From assembly GCA_039931435.1 (NCBI GenBank), contig JBDTRY010000003.1, positions 1 to 60,093 on the forward strand: 60,093 bases of DNA. Direction: 5' to 3'. The translations under genes were made by a program, and so were the position numbers. The stretch comes from JBDTRY01 sp039931435. Lineage in GTDB: Bacteria; Acidobacteriota; Thermoanaerobaculia; Gp7-AA8. Positions 25,194 to 32,439 of the stretch are shown in pieces. Below the pieces are notes generated by a model. That model worked only from the letters and a program-made list of their open reading frames with translations, made no database searches and was not told the DNA's origin. Numbering within the stretch: position 1 is the first letter of the stretch; each line of letters begins with the position of its first letter.

Positions 25194-25424
25194 ATGACAA
25201 TCCAATTCGCAAAAGCAGCGTTACTCTGGTGCATCGGGATCAATCTTGTGTTCTTGCTGGTGTGGAGCATTGCTACGTTCGCCGCGCATGACGCCATCTA
25301 CGGTCTTTCTATGCACTTCTTACGCGTGCCTGTTGAGACATTCGATCCGTGGGGGATGAGGGAGTTTGCCATCGTTGATTCAGACGTGCAAAGGGTTACG
25401 CATCGGACAGACGCTTTAGTGTGA
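25194..25424 (+). pseudogene. truncated DUF6868-type membrane protein, integron cassette
   Basis: The first 43 or so residues (MTIQFAKAALLW, VWSIATFAAHDAIYGLSMHF, VETFD) match the intact gene at 29217-29480 almost residue for residue, and the DNA is also nearly identical. After ETFD the sequence turns into unrelated residues and the second helix (AVNFACIVAYKIAVLFFN in the intact copy) is missing. It therefore looks like a cassette cut by a deletion or insertion. GGAGGG precedes the ATG. Confidence 0.75.
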
Positions 25425-25568
25425 AGAAATGCTGCAAACCAGTCCGCGAGATGCGCGCGCAACGGACTCGTTCGCCGGCTTCGCCTTCTCCCGCGCCGCT
25501 GGCGCGGCAGGCCGTCGGGTGCCATAATAGGGTGACATAATAATGTTGTTGAGCGCTTGAAACTAATC

Positions 25569-26636
25569 ATGGACAACGCCCTCACCGCAATCATTGACAG
25601 ACTGAAATTTCTTCTCGATGCGGAAATCATGTCAGATGACCGCTGGAAGATATTTCTTGACGAGGTCAGCGCCTACAGCGACCAGATTGGGAGCGAAGAA
25701 CGTTCGCTACTGGCGAACAACAAGGCACTGCTGGCCATCATCAATTTGATACCGGTGTCGTTCTTCGTGAAGGATCGTAACAGCCGCTTCTTTCTCATAA
25801 ACCACGCCTGCGAAGAACAATGGGGGATGTCTTTCAAGGATCTGCGCAATACGGACGGCAGCCAGTTTTTCCCGCCTGATCAGATGGAGCAATTCCTGGC
25901 CACAGATCGATCCATATTTGCGAGCCGGAAAGCGGTCGATTTCGAAGAAACTTTCTGGAGCGTGGCCCGGCAGAGCAACCGGATCGGCCATACATTCAAA
26001 CGCCCCATGTATGACACGAATGGCGATCCGCAATATCTCGTTTGCGTAACCCTCGATATCACAGACCAGAAATTCGCTCAGACAGCACTAGCCGATAGCG
26101 AAAAGAATTTTCAAGTGTTGGCCACCACAGATTCGCTCACGGATCTGCCGAACCGCCGCCAATTCCTCGCCAGGCTTTCAGATGAATTCGCCAGAGTGCA
26201 GCGTTTTGCCGGGTTGCGTTGCTCGGTCCTGGCACTCGATCTCGACCACTTTAAGCGGATCAATGATACCTATGGTCACGCCAGCGGAGACGCGGTGTTG
26301 AAGCAATTTGCTCAGGTCATGCGCGGCGCCTTACGCGAGATCGACACCCCGGCACGGATGGGCGGAGAAGAATTTGCCATCATCCTCCCGGGCACCGACT
26401 CGGCTGGCGCCCGAGAACTTGCAGAACGGCTGCGCGAGGTCGTGGCCACCACTCCCCTGGTGCAAGACGGAAAGACGCTGTCGTTGACGGTCAGCATCGG
26501 CATCGCCTCCATCGATCGACTAGATTCCAGCGCCGATGAGGTTCTCCTGCGCGGCGATGAGGCGCTCTACCGCGCGAAAAGCAATGGCCGCAATCGGGTG
26601 GAAGTATCCGAGAAAGAAATCCCCGGTACTAAATAG
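25569..26636 (+). CDS. PAS-GGDEF diguanylate cyclase
   Basis: 355 residues from the ATG at 25569. An N-terminal helical region (1-55) precedes a PAS domain (about 58-175: LIPVSFFVKDRNSRFFLINHA ending in TLDITDQKFAQ). The GGDEF domain (about 190-345) has TDSLTDLPNRRQFL, the metal-binding LDLDHFKRINDTYGH and the active-site GGEEF, so it should make cyclic di-GMP. No RxxD inhibitory site is evident before GGEEF. The PAS domain has no obvious cofactor residue. It sits alone in the cassette-rich region, next to a decayed GGDEF-EAL gene that would have degraded the product. Confidence 0.92.
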   Translation: MDNALTAIIDRLKFLLDAEIMSDDRWKIFLDEVSAYSDQIGSEERSLLANNKALLAIINLIPVSFFVKDRNSRFFLINHACEEQWGMSFKDLRNTDGSQFFPPDQMEQFLATDRSIFASRKAVDFEETFWSVARQSNRIGHTFKRPMYDTNGDPQYLVCVTLDITDQKFAQTALADSEKNFQVLATTDSLTDLPNRRQFLARLSDEFARVQRFAGLRCSVLALDLDHFKRINDTYGHASGDAVLKQFAQVMRGALREIDTPARMGGEEFAIILPGTDSAGARELAERLREVVATTPLVQDGKTLSLTVSIGIASIDRLDSSADEVLLRGDEALYRAKSNGRNRVEVSEKEIPGTK

Positions 26637-26783
26637 CAGAATGAAGGATGGCGTCTTGTTGGCTTGGACGTTCACAGCAGACCCGCGCCAGACAAGGAAC
26701 TGACATCTCCATGAGTCGCTGACCTGCTCCCCGTAGCTCGGACCAGTGGGGACTGAAACACTGGCCGATCGGGGGAAGAGCCG

Positions 26784-26845
26784 ATGCGCAAGAGTCGGTA
26801 CACCGGGGAGCAGATCATTCGGGTGCTCCAATCCGGCCATGGACG
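26784..26845 (+). pseudogene. 5' remnant of an IS3-family OrfA
   Basis: MRKSRYTGEQIIRVLQSGHG is the standard opening of IS3-family OrfA transposase subunits (usual form MRKSRYTEEQIIRVLQE). The similarity stops after about 20 codons. Another fragment that looks like the downstream leucine-zipper part of an OrfA is at 29609-29721. Confidence 0.7.
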
Positions 26846-27429
26846 GAGGACCGCGCGCTGGGACCGGGGCGATATCCGTAGACGTTGTCCGCGAAGTCTG
26901 CTTCGAAGATCGGTTCGAGAAACGGCACAACGGCGGTTTGTACCACCCGGTCCCGAATCGTCGGAATCCATCGGGGTAGTGATCGCAATCGGCATCATGG
27001 TTTCGGTTTCCGATAGCGGCACCAAGGAGACCATCGAAATCGACCGCGAGTCAGAAGTTCGTGTAATGAAACAGCATTCTGTGGCTGCCGGGGGGCGAAC
27101 CGTCATCGCCCTTCCTCTTCCTCTTGTTGTCAACGATCTCCCGGATTTCCCCCCGAGTGATCACTTAAAAATCCCCCTCCCCCCCAGGTTGCTTGCTCAT
27201 GACGCGCGTGAGCGCTCCGTTCGATGATGCGGTCGTGAGACCGCCTCCTTTTCGGTCTCCTCCCTCTCTCTTGTCTTTGTTTTCTCTCGTAGCAGGCCCT
27301 GTGGGAAAGTTGGAAACGCGGCTTTTTGCGTTTTCCACTTTTCCATCAGGGCTCGTCCCCCGTGCTTTCTTTTTGGGCACTTTTTCTTTCTCTGCCAATC
27401 ACCCGCCCTTCCGCAGGCTTTTCCACAGA
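26846..27429. other. decayed region, possible insertion-sequence end
   Basis: No intact gene. Near 27150-27190 the run GTGATCACTTAAAAATCCCC, followed by C-rich sequence, then polypyrimidine-rich DNA, is reminiscent of the non-coding end of IS21-like elements; I cannot confirm it. It separates the intact GGDEF gene from the decayed GGDEF-EAL gene. Confidence 0.3.
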
Positions 27430-28465
27430 TCACGTCGTCTCGGCCGGCGCCGCGGTCATATCGTTCACGAAGGAGCGGTCGATCTTCAGTGTGTCCACCG
27501 GCAGTCTGGACAGGTATCTGAGCGAGGAGAATCCCGTGCCGAAGTCATCGATGGCGATGGTGATGCCCATGGAGCGGATCGCCTCCTGGCTGGCGAAATT
27601 GTGCTCAATATCGTCCATGATCATGCTCGCGGTGATGTCCAGCTCCAGTCCCTCCGCTGCATGCGGATCGACAGCAAGAGCCTGCTCAATCTCGGCGATA
27701 AAGCCGTGACGGTGCAGTTGCAGGGCAGACACGTTCACCGCGATGCGCACGGCAGTCACTCCTTCGTTGAGCCAGGGCAGGTTGTCTGCGATGGCTTGTA
27801 CAACGCCCAGCGCCCGACTTCATTGATCAATTCGGTTTCTTCCAGGATCGGAATGAATTTGCCCGGCGGCACCAGACCGGTGCGCGGATCGTTCCAGCGG
27901 ATCAGCGCCTCGGCGCCTGTGATCCTGCCGCTCCTGAGGTTCACCTTGGGCTGGTAAAAGAGCACGAACTCTTCGTTGTCGATCGCCTCGCGCAGCTGGT
28001 TTTCCCATTGTGAGCTTTCCGGCCACCGCTTCATTCATTTCCTGCTTATGGAACAGGGATTGATCGCCTTCCAACTTGGTCTTTTTGAGAGCGGCTTTGG
28101 CATTCCTGAGCAGGGAATCGGCATCGACAGCGTCACCCGGGAATAGCGCGATTCCAGCTCTTGCGGCGATGCGGAACACGGAGTCGTTCATCTGGAATGG
28201 ATGTTCAATAAAATCCCGTGCCATTTTCTCGACCAGACGAATCAGGTCGCCTTCCTGCCGTATTTCCGGCAGCACCATAGCAAAATGGTCGGCTTCGATG
28301 CGCGCCAGCAGGTGCACGTCTCCTGTGTTGTTTGTCAGTCACTCCGCTACCTGCTTCAGCAGCGCGTCGCCGCCTGGCCGGCCCAGGCTGTCATTGATGT
28401 TGCTGAACCGCTCCAGGTCGAACGGACACAAGGCCAGCTTGTGCCCGCCGCTGTCAGATTGCGTC
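27430..28465 (-). pseudogene. decayed GGDEF-EAL cyclic di-GMP protein
   Basis: Several frames together give, in order: DLERFSNINDSLGRPGGDALLKQ (in parts), LARIEADHFAMVLPEIRQEGDL (the degenerate GGDEF region), then the EAL domain with EFVLFYQPKVNLRSGRITGAEALIRW, VNVSALQLHRHGFI and AIDDFGTGFSSLRYLSRLPV, KIDRSFV. Frames change at about 28030 and 27760. The catalytic segment reads LELDITASM where active EAL domains have ELTES, so a key Glu is lost. Both ends are cut off, the upstream end about 60 bases from a MITE. Confidence 0.85.
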
Positions 28466-28523
28466 GTGGTCCTGGATCATCGGCCTCGGCCTCCTCCTCC
28501 TCGCCTGCCGAGTGCGAGGGCTC

Positions 28524-28688
28524 TAGTGGCGTGTATTGGACAAATTGGTACCACCTGACTTGGTCTCGACGCCGTGAGCGTTGTTGCGCCTCCTCAGCAT
28601 AGGAGCCGCTATGCCTGCGTCGGCGCGCCTAGCTCACGTCGCCGATTCCTGCGTCATCTGGTACCAATTCATCCAATACACGCCACTA
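28524..28688. repeat. 165-bp MITE-like inverted-repeat element, copy 2
   Basis: Same terminal repeats as copy 1 (TAGTGGCGTGTATTGG ... CCAATACACGCCACTA), in inverted orientation relative to it. Over the whole length I see only about five or six differences, and one base less. The high similarity indicates recent movement or gene conversion. No transposase for it is visible in the window. Confidence 0.85.
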
Positions 28689-28930
28689 GTTCGGGCCGCA
28701 TGCGCCGTCTATCAATCTTCTGCGGATAACGCCGCAGGGTGACCGAGCGTGACCGCGGGCCGAGCCCCGGCATGCAATGCACTCGCTTCGCTCGGCGATC
28801 ACGAAGCTCCGCCCCTGAATGTTCCGATGGTGAAAAGAAGCCCTGCCCCTAAATTTCTGACGCTCGGGTGTATCGTTTACTCAGCGCCAGTGTGTTTCAG
28901 GCATCTATCGCGAATCGAGGAGGCTCAAGC
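28689..28930. other. non-coding stretch between MITE copy 2 and a small membrane gene
   Basis: No gene or clear attC site recognised. The ribosome binding site GAGGAGG of the following gene lies at its right edge. Confidence 0.4.
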
Positions 28931-29164
28931 GTGCAAGACGCGGTCTACTGGTTTCCTGCGTGGGGCTGGGGTCTACCGGTCTCCTGGCAAGGTTGGGTCG
29001 TCTACATCGGCTTCTTCGTGTTTTTGGCGGCAGGCGCCGTCGTTCTCATTCCCAGGCATGGTGAGCTGGCGTTCGCGGGCTACGCTTTCGTCCTCGCCGT
29101 ACTCCTCGTCGGCATTTGCCTTGTAAAAGGCGAGCGGATGGCATGGCGTTGGGGGAAGAAATAG
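28931..29164 (+). CDS. small two-helix membrane protein of unknown function
   Basis: 77 residues from a GTG at 28931, chosen for GAGGAGG about 7 bases upstream; a longer frame to 28868 has no such signal. Residues begin QDAVYWFPAWGWGLP, then WVVYIGFFVFLAAGAVVLIP and FAGYAFVLAVLLVGICLVKG as two helices, ending in WRWGKK. I do not recognise the family. It is followed after 29 bases by a GTTAGGC box and the next cassette gene, so it may itself be an integron cassette. Confidence 0.65.
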   Translation: MQDAVYWFPAWGWGLPVSWQGWVVYIGFFVFLAAGAVVLIPRHGELAFAGYAFVLAVLLVGICLVKGERMAWRWGKK

Positions 29165-29193
29165 TGCAGTCACCGAACCACTCCATGGCAAAC

Positions 29194-29200
29194 GTTAGGC
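29194..29200 (+). repeat. attC end box (GTTAGGC) before the DUF6868 gene
   Basis: GTTAGGC is the consensus outer box at the recombination point of attC sites, and the gene after it starts 17 bases later behind GGGAGGA, as in the cassette at 25177-25424. The matching left half was not found, so the site is incomplete. Confidence 0.45.
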
Positions 29201-29216
29201 CCGCTCGGGAGGAACC

Positions 29217-29480
29217 ATGACAATCCAACTTGCAAAAGCAGCGTTACTCTGGTCCATTGGGATCAATCTTGCGTTCTTGCTGGTATGGAGCATTGCTACG
29301 TTCGCCGCGCATGACGCCATCTACGGCCTTTCTATGCACTTCTTCAACGTACCTGCTGAGACATTCGATGCCGTTAACTTCGCTTGTATTGTCGCTTACA
29401 AGATCGCTGTGCTGTTTTTCAATGTCGTTCCGTTTATGGCGTTGGTTCTCGTCACGCGGTCCCAGGCGCCGCGTGCCTGA
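29217..29480 (+). CDS. DUF6868-family small membrane protein, integron cassette
   Basis: 87 residues, two helices: AALLWSIGINLAFLLVWSIATFAA and AVNFACIVAYKIAVLFFNVVPFM, with the family pattern FAAHDAIYGLSM.FF.V....FDAVNF between them. The function is unknown; the family is common in cassette arrays and near membrane transporters. GGGAGGA precedes the ATG. The stop lies in a GCCTGAC box that begins an attC half-site. The truncated twin lies at 25194. Confidence 0.85.
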   Translation: MTIQLAKAALLWSIGINLAFLLVWSIATFAAHDAIYGLSMHFFNVPAETFDAVNFACIVAYKIAVLFFNVVPFMALVLVTRSQAPRA

Positions 29481-29502
29481 CAACTCATTCAGGCCGAAGC
29501 CG
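29475..29502 (+). repeat. left half of an attC site after the DUF6868 gene
   Basis: GCCTGAC at the stop codon is followed by AACTCATTCAGGCCGAAGCCG, which looks like the left half of the common attC type with AA(C/T)TC(A/G)TTCA(A/G)GCCGA. The right half is missing; the sequence then changes to the IS3-like remnant region. Confidence 0.5.
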
Positions 29503-29608
29503 TTTACCTTGATGAGTCTTTTGGTTCTTCGAGTCCCACCGCGGAGCACCGGAGCGGAACGATTCAGTCGCGTCGACTGTGTCTAATGAAATTGCGGTCT
29601 GTGTCTCA

Positions 29609-29721
29609 AACTTGTTGACCGGTTCCGGCGCTTCAAGGAGTTCGAGGTCGAGAATCGCCGGTTGGAAGGCCGCGGGGTGGCGGATCTGGCGCGTCGTGAG
29701 TTATTCAAAATGTTACAATAG
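29609..29721 (+). pseudogene. IS3-family OrfA fragment (leucine-zipper region)
   Basis: The frame reads LVDRFRRFKEFEVENRRLEG, then GVADLARRELFKMLQ and a stop. IS3-family OrfA proteins have a coiled-coil here of the form (V)RRLKELE.ENRRLK..VADL.LDK..L. Only this part remains and residues are degraded. Confidence 0.5.
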
Positions 29722-29768
29722 CTCTACGCTGCTAGCCGAACGACGCTCCAGCGCGGAGGCGTGTTCTG

Positions 29769-31133
29769 ATGAGAATGGTGCCAGCGTTCATGAAACGAAC
29801 GGTCATCTGCGTCCTGGCGGTAGTCTCCCTGGGCTTTTTGGTTTCCTCACCAGCCTCAGCCCAGGTATCACTCGGTACTGCGCAGGGCTTTGCCGTGCTT
29901 GGCGGATCGGCGGTGACCAACACGGGCGCGAGCGCCATCAATGGCGATGTCGGCGTGTTTCCCGGCACTTCCATCACTGGCTTCCCTCCTGGCATCATTG
30001 TCGGAGGAGCGCCACACTCGGCTGATGCAGTTGCGGGCCAGGCTCAAACCGATCTCACTACGGCCTACAACGCCGTCGCTGGCACGGCGTGCAATGTCGA
30101 CCTGACCGGACAAAATCTGGGTGGCCTCACTCTGACACCCGGTGTCTACTGCTTTTCAACGTCGGCATTTTTAACTGGAACCCTCACTCTCGATCTCCAG
30201 GGCAATCCAAACGCTCTATTCATCTTCAAGACTGGCAGTACACTCACGACCGCGAGCGGCTCGTCGGTTGTCCTGATCAACAGTGGCGGCACGACCTGTC
30301 CACCGAATCTTTACTGGCAGGTCGGCAGTTCAGCGACCCTCGGCACGGGCAGTACGTTTGCGGGAAACATCCTGGCGCTCGCCAGCATCACCATGAACAC
30401 GGGCGCAGGCTTGTCAGGGAGGGCCTTGGCGCGGAATGGGGCCGTAACCCTCGATACAAACACAATCACGCCGTGCGGGGTAGTGATCGTATGTCCGATC
30501 ATCACTGTGAATCCGGCGACTCTGCCCAACGGCACCGCGGGCACACCATACAATCAAGTGGTCACGGCTTCCGGCGGCACTGCGCCTTATGTCTTCTCGG
30601 TCACTGCCGGTGCCCTGCCGTCCGGGCTGCTCCTCAATGCCGCCACGGGCTCGATTACCGGCACTCCGCTCTCGCTTGGGACTTTCAATTTTACGCTTAC
30701 CGCCGCGGATGCGAACGGCTGCCTCGGCAGCCAAGCCTATGCGATCGTGATTGCGGCGCCCGGTTGCCCCGCCATTGCATTGAGCCCGGGGACGCTTCCC
30801 CCGGGCACTGCGGGAGTTGCCTATAGCCAGACGATCACTGCTTCCGGAGGAACCGCGCCTTATGCCTTCTCGGTCTCGGCGGGTTCGCTGCCGAGCGGGC
30901 TGACGGTCAATGCCAGTACCGGTACGATCGCCGGGACGCCGGCCACGCCGGGCATCTTCAACTTCACGATCCGAGCGACGGACCTGAACGGCTGCGCCGG
31001 CGAGCGGGCATACTCGGTCGCAATTGCAGTCATGCCTCCGATCAATGTTCCGACGGTCGATTTTTCCGGCCTGGCAATTCTCACGATGCTGCTCTTCATA
31101 GCAGGAATCTTCATGATGAAGACTTCCAGCTAA
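29769..31133 (+). CDS. secreted ice-binding-like protein (DUF3494) with two Ig-like domains and a C-terminal sorting helix
   Basis: 454 residues. Signal peptide to about residue 31 (LVSSPASAQ). Residues 32-240 form a DUF3494/ice-binding-like domain: LGTAQGFAVLGGSAVTNTG, INGDVGVFPG, LTPGVYCFSTSA, NLYWQVGSSATLGTGSTFAG. Two copies of a putative Ig domain (He_PIG) follow at about 248-335 and 338-420, each with LP.GTAG..Y.Q...ASGGTAPY.FSV.AG.LPSGL. The C-terminus is VPTVDFSGLAILTMLLFIAG and a short polar tail, like an IPTL-CTERM-type sorting signal. Family members bind ice or act as surface adhesins; which applies here is open. An ATG at 29790 is an alternative start. Confidence 0.88.
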   Translation: MRMVPAFMKRTVICVLAVVSLGFLVSSPASAQVSLGTAQGFAVLGGSAVTNTGASAINGDVGVFPGTSITGFPPGIIVGGAPHSADAVAGQAQTDLTTAYNAVAGTACNVDLTGQNLGGLTLTPGVYCFSTSAFLTGTLTLDLQGNPNALFIFKTGSTLTTASGSSVVLINSGGTTCPPNLYWQVGSSATLGTGSTFAGNILALASITMNTGAGLSGRALARNGAVTLDTNTITPCGVVIVCPIITVNPATLPNGTAGTPYNQVVTASGGTAPYVFSVTAGALPSGLLLNAATGSITGTPLSLGTFNFTLTAADANGCLGSQAYAIVIAAPGCPAIALSPGTLPPGTAGVAYSQTITASGGTAPYAFSVSAGSLPSGLTVNASTGTIAGTPATPGIFNFTIRATDLNGCAGERAYSVAIAVMPPINVPTVDFSGLAILTMLLFIAGIFMMKTSS

Positions 31134-31166
31134 GGACTTGCCCCAATCGGGCGCGCGTCAAGTCTC

Positions 31167-31287
31167 TAGTGTGCTGTGTCGTAAATATGGTGACAGCCTA
31201 GGCTACTGGGGATCTTGACTGGATCGGTGCTTTTGACGAGATGAACCCGAAATTGAAAAGACGGCATCTGAATGACACAGCACACTA
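31167..31287. repeat. 121-bp MITE-like element with different terminal repeats
   Basis: Ends are TAGTGTGCTGTGTC ... GACACAGCACACTA, perfect over 14 bases with TA at the outside, unlike the 166-bp family. The interior has no start-to-stop gene of note. It lies 33 bases after the stop of the ice-binding-like gene. Confidence 0.7.
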
Positions 31288-31574
31288 GTCGTCGCTGACG
31301 GAATTGTAAGTTGGGGTTACATCTGGAACTCAACTTAACGAGAGACTGAAGGGCCGCCCGTCGTATCTGAAGGTCGACCAATTCGGAGCACTGGAACGGA
31401 GCGCGGCTCATCAGCATTCGGAGAATGCTTAGGGCCGGGCGGGGACCCTGTGCCGCCGAACCGGAAGGCAGTGTCGTAGGGACCGAATCCCGCGCTGAGT
31501 CAAGTTGATTTTCCAGATGTTACCCAGCTTACAAGCTCCAACTTATCGGTCTTGCCTCAGAAACGGATGCAATC
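31288..31574. other. non-coding stretch, nothing recognised
   Basis: About 290 bases downstream of both the MITE and the toxin-like gene. No terminator hairpin or gene was seen. Confidence 0.4.
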
Positions 31575-31883
31575 TCACGGGTGCAGAGTAATGGCAATGA
31601 TCGTCAACACGGCGATCCTTCGCTTTCCTTCAACGCGATCCGGTCCGTAGAAAAAGAACACTCGGAACGCGCCCGGTGAGTGCTGCTGAGCGTACGCTTC
31701 AGAGATTTCCTCGCCACCGGGACCGGTCAGCGAATGAAATTGATGCGTCTGCAGGGGCGGGTGACGCAGATTCGTCTGGAGAAGGGCCAGTGTCTTGCGA
31801 ACCTGCTTGATTAAAGACGGCCGTATCTGGAGTTCCTTCAGGTTTCGTTCGGCTTCTCGAGTGAAGCGAAGCTCACGGTTCAT
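31575..31883 (-). CDS. RelE/HigB-type toxin-like protein
   Basis: 102 residues from the ATG at 31883 (MNRELRFTREAERNLKEL). The opening F-T-(R/K)-E-A-E-R-N-L-K-E-L, the middle HPPLQTHQFHSLTG and the late FRVFFFYGPDRVEGKRRIAVLTIIAIT correspond to a RelE/ParE-like fold, close to the group annotated as cytotoxic translational repressors of toxin-antitoxin systems. The start overlaps the stop of the upstream gene by 11 bases, the usual coupling of such pairs. Activity cannot be judged from sequence alone. Confidence 0.6.
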   Translation of the reverse strand: MNRELRFTREAERNLKELQIRPSLIKQVRKTLALLQTNLRHPPLQTHQFHSLTGPGGEEISEAYAQQHSPGAFRVFFFYGPDRVEGKRRIAVLTIIAITLHP

Positions 31884-32175
31884 CTTCGTTTGCAAAGCGG
31901 GCAAACGATCGGACCTTTGTCTTTCCTTCCGAGGCATCCTTCAACCCGGCACGCACCGACTTCAAGGCGGCTGTGTTCCGGTAAAGCCATACTTCCGATG
32001 CGGGAAGTGAGACTTGGGGATCGAGCACAATCCTTCCTTGATCATCGCGATAGACGTTGAAGCTCGCATCCTCGAGATTCTCCAGGGCCTTGCCGAGCGT
32101 TACCCGCGTCCGGGAATCCGGCCTGACGTCACGAGCGATCAATTCCATTTTCTGAGTACCGGCGGCTTTTGCCAT
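31873..32175 (-). CDS. probable antitoxin partner of the RelE-like protein
   Basis: 100 residues from the ATG at 32175 (MAKAAGTQKMELIARDVRPD); an open frame extends up to 32223. It has RTRVTLGKAL, a short basic segment, and NVYRDDQGRIVLDPQVSLPASEVWLYRN, resembling small antitoxins with an AbrB/VapB-like beginning. It overlaps the toxin-like gene, upstream of it as antitoxins usually are. The DNA-binding family cannot be assigned with certainty. Confidence 0.5.
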   Translation of the reverse strand: MAKAAGTQKMELIARDVRPDSRTRVTLGKALENLEDASFNVYRDDQGRIVLDPQVSLPASEVWLYRNTAALKSVRAGLKDASEGKTKVRSFARFANEDEP

Positions 32176-32439
32176 CTTAGTTTTCTCCGGGGTATTGCCC
32201 ATTATGGGTAACACCCACGGCATGGTAGCTCTTCCATCATCCGATCCGTGATTTCGGTCGGCCCCTCACCCCGGCCCTCTCACCGCAAGCGGAGCGAGGG
32301 AGATTTGTTGTACTCCGACCCTGCGGCTGGCGCTACAACATGGAACGCGCCCACCCACAACCGGGCGAGTTCACACTGACGCCGTCGGTTACGGCGCACG
32401 ACAAAACCCAACGACGAACGAATTCACGCTGCGCAGAAC

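Noticed and set aside
27165..27433. Lys/Gly-rich minus-strand frames near a possible IS21-like end
   Set aside because: Low-complexity composition and no transposase residues; only the flanking sequence suggests an IS end, which I cannot confirm.
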